From the NCBI GenBank assembly GCA_046329435.1, contig JAXLUR010000002.1, positions 713,841 through 777,840 on the forward strand: a stretch of 64,000 nucleotides of DNA, read 5' to 3'. Source of the stretch: M3007 sp046329435. GTDB lineage: Bacteria > Bacteroidota > Bacteroidia > Chitinophagales > Saprospiraceae. The first letter of the stretch is position 1. Every line of letters begins with the position of its first letter. Under the pieces are notes generated by a model, which saw only the letters and a list, made by a program, of their open reading frames with translations, did no database searches and was not told where the DNA came from. Made by a program: the position numbers and the translations under genes. Below, in pieces: positions 17,596-26,594 of this stretch.

Positions 17596-17895
17596 GGCGC
17601 AAGCGGGCAAAAGTGAATGGGTCAGACTTTTCGGGGGCAATAAAATGAGGGGGAACAAAATCCGGCATCCCGCCCGGATTTCGCAACGGCGAAAATAATG
17701 CCTCTTTTTTCAAGCGGACGACCCGCGGATTCTTTTCGTCGCAAAACGACATTTTTTTGGACGAACGACATTTCCGGCGGACGAAACAGCGCATTTGCCG
17801 GAAAATGACAATGGGCAGCAGATCAGGTCGAGACGGTCCGCAATGAAACATGCGATCCTTTCCTGCTGCTGCCCACTGCAGTATGCACAGGCTGC
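17596..17895. other. Gap between GH25 and rho, no gene seen
   Basis: About 300 bases downstream of rho and upstream of the GH25 gene. The plus strand shows two short copies of acgacattt near 17745 and 17767 and the inverted repeat listed at 17812-17875. No coding frame with convincing composition was found. Confidence 0.6.
17812..17875. repeat. 10-bp inverted repeat downstream of rho
   Basis: TGGGCAGCAG at 17812-17821 is complementary to CTGCTGCCCA at 17866-17875, separated by 44 bases. It sits about 20 bases beyond the rho stop. There is no T-run, so it is not a classical terminator; it could protect the 3' end of the rho message. Confidence 0.5.
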
Positions 17896-20019
17896 TTATC
17901 GGTTCATGGATTCCATGAACTCCGCGTTGCTGGAGGTATGCAACATCTGTTTTTTGATGAATTCCATGGCCTCTTCCGGTTTCATATCGGCGAGGTGATT
18001 GCGCAGGATAAACATGCGTTGCAGTGTATCCTTGTCCATCAAAAGTTCTTCGCGGCGGGTGCTCGACTTGGTGAGGTCGACGCTCGGGTATAGGCGGCGA
18101 TTGGCCAGGTTGCGGTCGAGTTGAAGTTCCATGTTGCCGGTACCCTTGAATTCTTCGAAAATCACCTGGTCCATTTTCGAACCCGTATCGATCAGGGCCG
18201 TCGCCAGGATGGTGAGCGAGCCGCCGTTTTCGATGGCACGTGCTGCACCGAAGAATTTTTTGGGTTTTTGCAATGCCGTGGCTTCCACACCGCCCGACAA
18301 AACCTTGCCGGAAGCCGGCGCAACGGTATTGTAAGCGCGCGCCATACGTGTGATGGAGTCGAGCAGAATGACGACATGGTGCCCGCACTCGACCATACGT
18401 TTCGATTTTTCGAGCACGATATTCGCCAGGCGAACGTGATTTTCAGCCGGCTCGTCGAAGGTGGAAGAAACGACTTCGGCGCGTACGCTGCGTTTCATGT
18501 CGGTTACCTCCTCGGGGCGTTCGTCGATCAGGAGGATGATGACGTAGCATTCCGGGTGGTTTTTGGTAATGGCGTTGGCAATGTCCTTCAGGAGGAAAGT
18601 TTTGCCCGTTTTGGGTTGTGCCACGATCAAACCGCGTTGGCCCTTGCCGATCGGTGTGAAAAGATCAATGATCCGGTTGCCGAAATCGCGGCCGGTCGGG
18701 CTCGTGATAAGGCTGAATTTTTCAGTCGGGAAGAGTGGTGTCAGGTAGTCGAACGGAACCCGGTCGCGCACGTCTTTGGGGTCGAGGCCGTTGATTTTAC
18801 TGACTTTGAGCAAAGCAAAATACTTTTCGCCTTCCTTCGGCGGCCGGATGGCGCCTTTTACCGTATCGCCGGTGCGAAGACCGAACAGTTTGATTTGAGA
18901 AGGCGAAACGTAAATATCGTCGGGGCTGGTCTGGTAGTTGTAATCGGCTGCGCGAAGAAATCCGTAGCCGTCGGGCATCATTTCCAGGGTGCCTTCGCCT
19001 TCTATGATACCGTCGAGTTCGACATCGAATTTTTCGCGTGGAATGACGGGCATGACCTCGGGCTCCTGTTCCATGCGCTGATTTTGCTGGCGCATGTCCT
19101 GGGGAGCGTTGTAGTCTTGCGGCGGGCGGCGTACGACCATTTCGTCGTCGTCATCTTCACCATTGTTGGGCGCTACAAAATCTTCTTCTTCGTACTGCTG
19201 GTATTTGTTGGCTTCCGGATCGAAGAGATTGGGGTTGCCCGGTCGGTTGGAGCGGAAGTCGCGGCCGCGGTCGTCGCGTCGGTCGCGATCATCACGGCGG
19301 CCGCGGTCGTCACGGCGATCGCGGTCATCACGGCGGTCGTCGCGTCGGTCGCGGTCATCACGTCGGTCGCGGTCGTCGCGGTCGCGGCGGAAATCGGGTT
19401 CGCGGCGGGGTTGCTCTCGGCGGTCGTCGCGTCGGTCGCGGTCGTCACGTCGGTCGCGGTCGTCACGGTCGCGGCGGAAATCGGGTTCGCGGCGGGGTTC
19501 ATCCCGGCGGGGTTCATCCCGTCGCGGTTCGTCGCGGCGCGGTTCGTCGCGGCGCATGGGCGGATTGCCTTCGCGTTCGCGGCGCATTTCCTGTTCGCGA
19601 CGGGGTGGTTCCTGTTCGCGGCGCGGGTGCTCTCTTTTGACCTGAGGCTGAGGGGCAGGTTGTGCGGGGTTTTCGGTCTTCGGCGCCGGCTCCTTTGCAG
19701 GTTCAGCCGGTTCGGCAGGAGCGACTTTTACCGTTTTTCTGGGGCGTTTGCCGGCAGCAGATGCAGGCGTTTCTTCCTGCTGTACTGCGGGCGGTGCGGG
19801 CATTTGCGGTTTTTTACGGCCGAGCGAGCCTGCAGAGCCTTCGTCTACAACCGGGACCTCCTTGTTGGATGTATTTTTTTCCCGGAGCGCTTGTTCGTCC
19901 AGGATTTTATAGATCAGTTCCTGCTTGTTGAGTTTGTTGTAACCTTTTAAACCGAGCTTGCTGGCGATGTCCTTTAACTCAGGCACCAGCATGTCGTTCA
20001 ACTGTAATATGTCGTACAT
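17896..20019 (-). CDS. rho: Transcription termination factor Rho with large charged insertion
   Basis: 707 residues, against about 420 in E. coli Rho. The ATG at 20019 (MYDILQLNDM) starts a normal Rho N-terminal helical domain (LVPELKDIASKLG). Residues about 60-330 are a long low-complexity insertion: first Pro/Ala/Lys-rich, then an Arg/Asp repeat zone (DRRDDRDRRDD units). The RNA-binding cold-shock-type domain follows (about 335-390, LEMMPDGYGFLRA). The RecA-type ATPase has Walker A AQPKTGKTFLLKD (about 470-482), Walker B VVILLDSITRMARAYN, and the conserved end RRLYPSVDLTKSSTRREELL. It unwinds RNA to end transcription. Long intrinsically disordered insertions in Rho are known in Bacteroidota, where they have been linked to phase separation. 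Confidence 0.97.
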   Translation of the reverse strand: MYDILQLNDMLVPELKDIASKLGLKGYNKLNKQELIYKILDEQALREKNTSNKEVPVVDEGSAGSLGRKKPQMPAPPAVQQEETPASAAGKRPRKTVKVAPAEPAEPAKEPAPKTENPAQPAPQPQVKREHPRREQEPPRREQEMRREREGNPPMRRDEPRRDEPRRDEPRRDEPRREPDFRRDRDDRDRRDDRDRRDDRREQPRREPDFRRDRDDRDRRDDRDRRDDRRDDRDRRDDRGRRDDRDRRDDRGRDFRSNRPGNPNLFDPEANKYQQYEEEDFVAPNNGEDDDDEMVVRRPPQDYNAPQDMRQQNQRMEQEPEVMPVIPREKFDVELDGIIEGEGTLEMMPDGYGFLRAADYNYQTSPDDIYVSPSQIKLFGLRTGDTVKGAIRPPKEGEKYFALLKVSKINGLDPKDVRDRVPFDYLTPLFPTEKFSLITSPTGRDFGNRIIDLFTPIGKGQRGLIVAQPKTGKTFLLKDIANAITKNHPECYVIILLIDERPEEVTDMKRSVRAEVVSSTFDEPAENHVRLANIVLEKSKRMVECGHHVVILLDSITRMARAYNTVAPASGKVLSGGVEATALQKPKKFFGAARAIENGGSLTILATALIDTGSKMDQVIFEEFKGTGNMELQLDRNLANRRLYPSVDLTKSSTRREELLMDKDTLQRMFILRNHLADMKPEEAMEFIKKQMLHTSSNAEFMESMNR
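19256..19555 (-). repeat. Imperfect tandem repeats encoding the Arg/Asp tract of Rho
   Basis: About 300 bases made of short imperfect units (variants of cggtcgtcacgg on the plus strand) that encode RRDD/DRRD units in Rho. One larger block is nearly duplicated, around 19345-19410 and again around 19420-19500, both ending in the same cgg-rich gcggcggaaatcgggttcg segment. This is protein-coding satellite-like sequence, prone to length change by slippage or unequal recombination. Confidence 0.85.
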
Positions 20020-20563
20020 GACAGGCAAATAAATTGGGAAGATTGGTATTTCAAATACTTAGGTTGGATATCGAGCGGTGTGCTTAGAAACTTGCGGGGT
20101 GGACATTGTGCGGACAACAATATGTCGGCATGGAATGCGAGCGGGAGAAAAATCAGCCGTGCAAATCGGCAAAGTCCGGGGTTTAGGTTTTCAGCGGGAG
20201 AATTCTTTCGGAAAAGGGATAATTAACACATCAACGAATTACCACGGAGCAGCCACGCTTACACCAAAAATCAACGTCTGAAAAGTGGGAAAATCCAGTG
20301 GAATTGGAAAAGATGCGGAGTCGGCACTTGCTGGCCGGCAGAGAATTGAACGGGGCAAAGATAAACCGGTTTTCAAATTCACGCTATCTTGCCGCACTTT
20401 TTTATGCCGCGGGGCGCCAATCAGCATTCACGCTTCGGAACGAATTCGAACCACACGGCATTACTAACGTGTATTCAGGCTGATTTGTTGCCCTCAGGCC
20501 CGCCCAATTGCACCAAACAGCGCTTGTAACCGTCAAAAAATAGCCTACACCCGCATTCATATC
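20020..20563. other. Divergent intergenic region between rho and serS
   Basis: About 540 bases upstream of both genes. Apart from the -7-like element at 20356-20363 I see no open frame with gene-like codon use and no strong hairpin. The region should hold both promoters and a long rho leader. Confidence 0.6.
20356..20363 (-). promoter_or_regulatory. Possible -7 element TATCTTTG reading toward rho
   Basis: Exact TAnnTTTG on the minus strand, about 337 bases before the rho ATG. If used, it gives rho a long 5' leader, which would fit Rho autoregulation, but the -33 side is poor and the distance is large. Confidence 0.25.
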
Positions 20564-21844
20564 ATGCTCCAACTCAAAGTTATCCGTGAAGAAAAAAAGC
20601 GCATCCTGAACGGATTGCGCAAACGCAATTGGTCGGCCGCCCAACTCAAGGTGATCGATCAGATCATCAAAACCGACGACCAGCGCAAAGCCTGCCAGAA
20701 AGAACTCGACGATACGCTGGCGGAAAGCAACCGCCTGTCGAAAGAAATCGGCCAACTCATGGCCCAGGGCAAAAAAGACCAGGCAGAAAGCCTTCGCACA
20801 CAGGTTTTGAACATGAAAGAAGCCATCAAAAACCTGGAAGACCGGCAGCGCTCGCTCGCCTCGGAACTGGACAACCTGCTGCTGAGCGTACCCAACTGCC
20901 CGCAAAGCAGCGTGCCCAAAGGCAAGACCCCCGAAGATAACAAGGTGTACAAAGCATGGAACAAGGCTTTCCCCGAATTGCCCGAAGACGCGCTGGCTCA
21001 CTGGGACCTTGCCAAAAAATATAACCTCTTCGACCTCGAACTGGGCGTCAAACTGACCGGCGCCGGCTTTCCGGTCTATCGCGGCCAGGGCGCCCGCCTG
21101 CAGCGCGCGCTCATTCAGTTTTTCCTCGACGAGGCTGTGAAAGCCGGCTACGAGGAAATCATACCGCCTCACTTGGTCAATGAAGACTCTGCCCGCGGTA
21201 CCGGCCAGCTGCCCGACAAGGAAGGACAGATGTACCACTGCACGGTCGACAACCTGTACCTCATCCCCACGGCCGAAGTTCCGGTCACCAATATTGTCCG
21301 CGATGATATCATTCCGGAAAAATCGCTGCCGATCAGGATGACCGCTTATACCCCTTGCTTTCGCCGCGAGGCCGGCGCCTGGGGCGCCCACGTACGCGGC
21401 CTGAATCGCGTGCACCAGTTCGATAAAGTGGAGATCGTACACATCGAGCATCCCGACCGCTCCAACAAAGCGCATCAAGAGATGCTGCGCCACGTATCGC
21501 GCCTGATGGCCAAACTCGAATTGCCCTACCGCATCCTGCTGCTCTGCGGCGGCGATATGGGGTTTGCCTCGGCCAAAACCTACGATTTCGAGGTCTGGTC
21601 GGCTGCCCAGAAACGCTGGCTCGAAGTGAGCTCGGTGTCCAATTTCGAAACCTTCCAGTCCAACCGCCTTAAGTCGCGCTTCCGCGACGCCGACGGCAAA
21701 ATTCAGCTCACTCATACCCTGAACGGCTCCGCCCTGGCCCTGGCGCGCATCGTGGCCGCCCTGCTGGAAAACAACCAGACTCCCGAAGGTATCCGCATTC
21801 CCAAAGCGCTTTGGAAATACACCGGTTTTAAGATGATCCGGTAA
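20564..21844 (+). CDS. serS: Serine-tRNA ligase
   Basis: 426 residues, full length. The N-terminal helical arm (residues about 30-105, a coiled coil rich in Lys, Glu and Gln, from DDQRKACQKELDD to LEDRQRSLASEL) binds the long variable arm of tRNA-Ser. Class II motifs are clear: the TAEVPVTN strand (about 240-247), motif 2 with CFRREAGAWGAHVRGLNRVHQF split over 264-286, and motif 3 NGSALALARIVAALLENNQ (about 388-406). EVSSVSNFETFQSNRL is the conserved serine-pocket region. It charges tRNA-Ser in the cytoplasm. A strong terminator follows. Motif 3 has SALAL rather than the common SGLAV, a mild variation. Confidence 0.97.
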   Translation: MLQLKVIREEKKRILNGLRKRNWSAAQLKVIDQIIKTDDQRKACQKELDDTLAESNRLSKEIGQLMAQGKKDQAESLRTQVLNMKEAIKNLEDRQRSLASELDNLLLSVPNCPQSSVPKGKTPEDNKVYKAWNKAFPELPEDALAHWDLAKKYNLFDLELGVKLTGAGFPVYRGQGARLQRALIQFFLDEAVKAGYEEIIPPHLVNEDSARGTGQLPDKEGQMYHCTVDNLYLIPTAEVPVTNIVRDDIIPEKSLPIRMTAYTPCFRREAGAWGAHVRGLNRVHQFDKVEIVHIEHPDRSNKAHQEMLRHVSRLMAKLELPYRILLLCGGDMGFASAKTYDFEVWSAAQKRWLEVSSVSNFETFQSNRLKSRFRDADGKIQLTHTLNGSALALARIVAALLENNQTPEGIRIPKALWKYTGFKMIR

Positions 21845-21874
21845 CACAACGACCACTTCAGGACTGAAATAAAA

Positions 21875-21900
21875 AACGGGCGCGACTTTTCGCGCCCGTT
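21875..21900 (+). terminator. Terminator hairpin after serS
   Basis: Perfect 10-bp stem AACGGGCGCG / CGCGCCCGTT with a 6-base ACTTTT loop, 31 bases past the serS stop, followed by GTTATTGTT. The T-run is weak but the stem is strong. Confidence 0.75.
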
Positions 21901-21972
21901 GTTATTGTTGGCCTAAAATCAAGCAGTTTTTGACTTCTGAGACAGGAACTGCCCTGATTTCCAAGTGTATCG

Positions 21973-22179
21973 CTACCTGAGTCTCTTCGGGGGGAGGCGG
22001 AGCAAATCCGGAGGGGCTTCCGGGATCAACTGCTCTGGGAGTTCTCCGGCTCCCTTTACAATCAAAGTCCGGCTGCCTTTCCCGAATCTGCTCATCTTCC
22101 TACCCCGGAAGAGACCAGGTAGTTTGTCTTCCGGGATAAAGATGCGCACTGCCTGCCGCCATACGGGTTTGATGGCGTT
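21973..22179 (-). pseudogene. Possible gene remnant or small ORF between serS and the hybrid regulator
   Basis: The minus strand is open for 68 codons between an upstream TGA (22180-22182) and a TAG (21973-21975). Its translation looks protein-like (WRQAVRIFIPEDKLPGLF, then MSRFGKGSRTLIVKGAG and LPEQLIPEAPPDLLRLPP). The only ATG is internal (22095), giving 40 residues. No family is recognised. The missing start suggests a degraded 3' fragment of a lost gene; chance is also possible. The rest of this 330-base convergent gap shows only a 9-bp stem (CCCGGAAGA at 22104-22112 with TCTTCCGGG). Confidence 0.3.
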
Positions 22180-22234
22180 TCAAAAAGGTTTGGCCACGTT
22201 ACATCTCGGAAAAAAGCAGGAAAAGCGGGGTGTT

Positions 22235-25200
22235 TCAGTCGATTTGGCTGGGTGAGCGACCGAATTTTTCTTTAAAAACGACAGAAAAATATTTCTCATT
22301 CACAAACCCGACCCTTGCTGCCACCTCGGCTACATTGCCTTCCCGGTTGCGCAACAAGGTCATTGCCCGGTCGAGCCGGTAGTCGCGAATAAAATCAGAA
22401 GCAGGTTTGCCGGTGAGGGCCTTCATTTTTCGGTGCAACTGTACGCGACTGACGTACATTTTTCCGGCAAACTCTTCCACGCCCATTGCCTCGTTGTCGA
22501 GGTATTGTTCGATTACGTGGGTGAAACGCCGGAGGAATTCCCGGTCCGGGTCGCTCCAACCATCCGTTTGTTGCTGTTCCGTATCAGGAGAGGAGCCTCC
22601 TGCAAATCGCTCCAACAACCGCCGTCGTATAGCGACCAGATTGTGCATGCGGGCCTGGAGTTCGTCGGCATTGAAGGGTTTGCCCAGGTAATCGTCGGCG
22701 CCGGCTTGCAACCCTTTGATCCGGGCCTCCAGTGCGGTGCGGGCGGTGAGGAGAATGACTGGTATGTGGGCGCATATCTCGTTGTTTTTCAGGGCTGCGC
22801 ATACTTCGTAGCCATTGGCTCCCGGCATCATCAGATCTGAAATGACGATGTCGGGCACCAGTTCGATGGCCTTTCGGATGCCTTCCACTCCATCGACTGC
22901 TTCTTCCACCCTCCAGTTGCCTGCTATGCAGTGCCGGATGAAATTGCGCAGCGCCTGATTGTCTTCGATGACGAGGGCCAGCAGGGGCTCGGACTGCACG
23001 GCGCTGATGGCGACGGCTTCGTTTTCGGGTAACGGCATAGTGGCCGGAGTTGCCGCCTGAGGTGGAAGCGATTCGAGCAAAGGCAGCCAAAGGCTGAATG
23101 TGGAGCCCTGGCCCGGCTGACTGGTCGCCACGAGTCGCCCGCCCAGGAGCGTTGTCAATTCGTGGCAAAGCGCCAGTCCGATGCCTGTGCCCGAGCTGTT
23201 GTGTGCGCCCTCTACCTGGTAAAATCGGTCGAATATCCGGTCGATGCCTTCCGGCGGAATCCCGATCCCGGTGTCGCTCACCCTGATTTCGAAGCCCCTG
23301 CCGGAAGTTTCGTGGTCGGAGCGCAGGAGTTCCACAACAACTTCTCCGCCTTCCGTCGTGAATTTCAGGGCATTGGACAGGAGGTTGTTCAGAATCGTTT
23401 CCAGCTTGCCCGAATCAAAAAGAAAGTCGGGCAAGGGTACGTTAGTGAGGTATTGCAGATTTATATTTTTCTGGTCAGCCAGCGGCTGGAAGTTTTCAAC
23501 CAGGGTTTGCAAGAGGCCGGACACATTTCCAAGGCGCAAATCGATCCCCATGCGCCGGCTTTCCAGTTTGGCCAGGTCGAGCAGCTGATTGACCAAATCG
23601 AGCAACTGACGGCTGTTGCGGTCGATCAATTGCAGGTTTTCAATTTTTCGAGGGTCATCAGGCTGATGGATCAATTGCCTCACGGGTTCCTGAATCAAGG
23701 TCAGCGGCGTGCGAAATTCGTGGGTAATGTTGGCGAAAAAATTCGTCTTCATCTCTTCCAGTGCGCGCACCCGTTCGGTTTCCCGTTGTTCGAACAGCAG
23801 TTGCTGGCGCAAGCGGATACGATTGATCTGAAACCGGTAAATTTTCCAAACCAGCCACGAAACGAGCAAAAAATACAAAAAATACGCTGCTTTGCTGCGC
23901 CAAAAGGGCGGATGGATGACGAGTGGAACTTCCACTGTATTTTCACTCCACACCCCGTTGGGGGTGCAGCCTTGCACGCGGAAAACATAATGCCCCGGCG
24001 GTAGATGGGTGTAATGTGCAAAATGATTGTTGCCGGCGTCCACCCAGTTTTTTTCAAGTTCTTTCAACTGGTAGCGATAGCGGTTTTTCGAAGGGTTGCC
24101 ATAATCGAGCGCGGCAAACTCGAAGGAAATATTGTTCTGGTCGTAGTTCAGTTCGATGTTTTGCAGGTATTCGACGGGCCGGTCGAAAATGTAGTCCGGT
24201 GCACCGGCAATTTGTTTCAAATGATTGATTTCCAGCCCTGTCAACACCACTTTGGGCGCCTGTTGTTCGGTGGCTATGGCATTCGGATAAAATCGGTTGA
24301 TCCCGTTGACGCCGCCAAACAGCAGCGCCCCGCCAGGCGCTTTGTAATACGCCTGCGTATTGAATTCGACATGCTGCAAACCTTCCGCCTGAGTGTAAGT
24401 AATGCAAGGGATACGAAGGGGCGTGTTTTGAGGGTCGATGGCTGGCGGCCACACGATGTTTTGAACCGAAAGCCGGGCGATCCCCCGATTGGTGCTGCAC
24501 CACAGATTGCCATACGCATCGGGCAGAATGCCGTAGATCACATCGTTTGGCAAACCTTCTCTTATTGTCAGATGGGTAAAATAGCCGGTCCTCTGATCGA
24601 ACCGGTCGAGGCCGCCGCCCTTGGTGCCGATCCACAACACCTGGCCCGGCGCTTCCGGATCGGGCAGCAGGCAATTGATAAAATCGAACCCCGGACCGTT
24701 GCCGCCGTCGCCCCTGGGCTCATAGGCCGTAAATGTCAGGTCGTCGCCGTTTTTCTCCGCGCGTACCAGCCCGTATTGCGTGCCGATCCACAGGATGCCG
24801 TTGGCGTCACGGGTTATCGCGAAGGCTCTTACGGCCGCCGGGTTGCGGTGTTCAAAAAGCCGGGTATAATCGAACGACTTGAAGAGCCGCGTTGACAGAT
24901 TGAAACGCAGCAATTGGCCTCCATTGCCGGTAATCCAGATATATCCGGTGGGGTCGTACAGGAGCCGGCTATGCGGGTAAACATGATGCTTGAAAGAAAA
25001 CGACTGAACAGGCCCCCCGTGCGCAGGATAGCAGCGCAATTGCGACACTTCATTGTCGCCCTTTATCCCGCAGAGCAACCAGGTATCGCCTTCGGGACTG
25101 AACGCGAGGTCCATCTGGCGGTTAGGCGCGTCGGGGAATGCAGAACTTGTGGCAAACGATCGGGTCAGCGTGTCGTAGCGGTAAATGATGGAGATAATCT

Positions 25201-26335
25201 TCGTAAAAACCCGGCCCTGTGGGTCTTCCCACAACCCGTTGATACTCGTACCTGCTGCCCCCGCATGAAACGCATTAGCCAGCGGCGTGCATTTGCGCAG
25301 GCCATACCCCCGGGTGCCAAACCAGATATTGCCGTTGCGGTCCTGTAAAACCGATGCCACATCCCGATCAAGCACATAATCGGGCGCCGACGGGTCGGGT
25401 ATTTTTCCCGGCTGCAGGCGCCACACCTTGTTCTGCGCAATGAACCATTCGTGTCCAGAACGGTCGGTTTTAATCTGTGTGTAAAGAGTAATATTTTGAA
25501 AGACAAGGTTTTGTGGCCGGCCTTGCTCCAGGTGAGTCAGGTTCTGGTCGCCTGCTATCCAGTATTCGTCTTTACCGATGCGCAAAACTGAGGTGATCGC
25601 TTCGAATCCGGGCCTGGGGGCAGGCATCCGTATGGGTAAACGCGTAAACAAAAGGGTATGGATATCCAGTTGGTAAACATCCTGGTGGCTGTTGATCAGC
25701 AAGTGGTTATCATCGAGCAGGTTAAAAGCCCTGATGGGCAAAAACACCTGCGAAGGATCACTCGGCGGGGGAAGAAACAGGGGCGTAATGCGAACCAGCG
25801 CGTTAAGGTTGGCCTTGTCGGGGCGCCGGTCTTTCCACTCCTTGGGTATCTCGATCCGGAAAATGGAATTACCGGACTGTGCCGCCCACAAAGCGCCGTC
25901 GGGGGTTTCGAGGATATTCAGCACTTCCATCATCTTTCTCGGGTTGGGCAGGGCCTCCATCAGGTCAAGGTGGTGAAACCGCCCGGTAGCCCTGTCGAAA
26001 AGATTGATGCCGTTGTTTTCCGTACCTATCCACAAAAGCCCCCGGCTGTCTTCAAACAGGACGGTGATCGTATTTTCCGAAAGAGAAAATGAATCTCTTG
26101 TGTTTTTGCTGTACACCTTGAAATTGTACCCGTCGTATCGATTGAGGCCGTCTTTTGTTGCGACCCACAAAAAACCGTCGCGGGTTTGCAGCAGGTCGAA
26201 AATCATACCCTGCGAAAGCCCGGCCTCGATGTCGAACGTTTCAATACCCGCGGTTTGCGCATCGGCAACCTCGTGCCAACCCGAAAGCAAGCAGCACAAC
26301 AGGCAGACAAAAAACAAGCGACGGGGTACCGACAT
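22235..26335 (-). CDS. Hybrid two-component system regulator (propeller sensor, kinase, receiver, AraC)
   Basis: 1366 residues from the ATG at 26335 (MSVPRRLFF, signal peptide to about residue 27; an ATG at 26401 is also open). Residues about 30-700 contain many two-component-regulator propeller repeats (FLWVATKDGLNRYDG, LLWIGTENNGINLFD, NLWCSTNRGIARL), followed by a Y_Y_Y domain (about 710-780, KNRYRYQLKELEKNWV) and a membrane helix (AAYFLYFLLVSWLVWKIY). The HisKA motif ITHEFRTPL has its His near residue 872; the HATPase N, G1 and G2 boxes follow (NLLSNALKFT, DTGIGIP, GTGIGLAL). A receiver domain has its phospho-acceptor Asp near 1167 (ISDLMMPG), and a C-terminal AraC helix-turn-helix ends the chain. 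It senses a periplasmic ligand, often a glycan, and directly controls genes. Confidence 0.95.
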   Translation of the reverse strand: MSVPRRLFFVCLLCCLLSGWHEVADAQTAGIETFDIEAGLSQGMIFDLLQTRDGFLWVATKDGLNRYDGYNFKVYSKNTRDSFSLSENTITVLFEDSRGLLWIGTENNGINLFDRATGRFHHLDLMEALPNPRKMMEVLNILETPDGALWAAQSGNSIFRIEIPKEWKDRRPDKANLNALVRITPLFLPPPSDPSQVFLPIRAFNLLDDNHLLINSHQDVYQLDIHTLLFTRLPIRMPAPRPGFEAITSVLRIGKDEYWIAGDQNLTHLEQGRPQNLVFQNITLYTQIKTDRSGHEWFIAQNKVWRLQPGKIPDPSAPDYVLDRDVASVLQDRNGNIWFGTRGYGLRKCTPLANAFHAGAAGTSINGLWEDPQGRVFTKIISIIYRYDTLTRSFATSSAFPDAPNRQMDLAFSPEGDTWLLCGIKGDNEVSQLRCYPAHGGPVQSFSFKHHVYPHSRLLYDPTGYIWITGNGGQLLRFNLSTRLFKSFDYTRLFEHRNPAAVRAFAITRDANGILWIGTQYGLVRAEKNGDDLTFTAYEPRGDGGNGPGFDFINCLLPDPEAPGQVLWIGTKGGGLDRFDQRTGYFTHLTIREGLPNDVIYGILPDAYGNLWCSTNRGIARLSVQNIVWPPAIDPQNTPLRIPCITYTQAEGLQHVEFNTQAYYKAPGGALLFGGVNGINRFYPNAIATEQQAPKVVLTGLEINHLKQIAGAPDYIFDRPVEYLQNIELNYDQNNISFEFAALDYGNPSKNRYRYQLKELEKNWVDAGNNHFAHYTHLPPGHYVFRVQGCTPNGVWSENTVEVPLVIHPPFWRSKAAYFLYFLLVSWLVWKIYRFQINRIRLRQQLLFEQRETERVRALEEMKTNFFANITHEFRTPLTLIQEPVRQLIHQPDDPRKIENLQLIDRNSRQLLDLVNQLLDLAKLESRRMGIDLRLGNVSGLLQTLVENFQPLADQKNINLQYLTNVPLPDFLFDSGKLETILNNLLSNALKFTTEGGEVVVELLRSDHETSGRGFEIRVSDTGIGIPPEGIDRIFDRFYQVEGAHNSSGTGIGLALCHELTTLLGGRLVATSQPGQGSTFSLWLPLLESLPPQAATPATMPLPENEAVAISAVQSEPLLALVIEDNQALRNFIRHCIAGNWRVEEAVDGVEGIRKAIELVPDIVISDLMMPGANGYEVCAALKNNEICAHIPVILLTARTALEARIKGLQAGADDYLGKPFNADELQARMHNLVAIRRRLLERFAGGSSPDTEQQQTDGWSDPDREFLRRFTHVIEQYLDNEAMGVEEFAGKMYVSRVQLHRKMKALTGKPASDFIRDYRLDRAMTLLRNREGNVAEVAARVGFVNEKYFSVVFKEKFGRSPSQID

Positions 26336-26522
26336 CTGCGGGGTATTTTTCAAATGCAGCGTATTTTTCAAAAAATTGACGGGGTAGAAAAGACCATACA
26401 CTGCGCAAATAAAACATCAGGAAGGCGTAAGATTTATGTTAAGGGCATGTGGGCCTTTGTCATAACGGGGCAAATTCAATGATTTTTTTCTTCTGTCCAA
26501 TTTATTTCACCCGCAGAAACGC

Positions 26523-26555
26523 AAAAAAGGGCCGTCTTCCTGTTGAAAACGACCC
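26523..26555 (-). terminator. Terminator of the delta-60-repeat protein gene
   Basis: The minus strand forms an 11-bp stem (GGGTCGTTTTC with GAAGACGGCCC, two G-T pairs) with a 5-base loop, followed by TTTTTT, about 40 bases past the stop at 26595. Confidence 0.75.
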
Positions 26556-26594
26556 GTTGAAGATACTATGACTATCTGAATGAAATTGCACGCG

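Noticed and set aside
19256..19555. CRISPR-like short repeats
   Set aside because: The repeats are short, imperfect, have no unique spacers and stay in frame inside rho.
18121..19950. 609-codon plus-strand open frame opposite rho
   Set aside because: Produced by GC-rich, low-stop codons of rho and its repeat tract; translation is Val/Ala/Phe-rich low complexity.
20402..21856. 484-codon minus-strand open frame opposite serS
   Set aside because: Full class II synthetase motifs lie on the plus strand; the antisense product has no recognisable domain.
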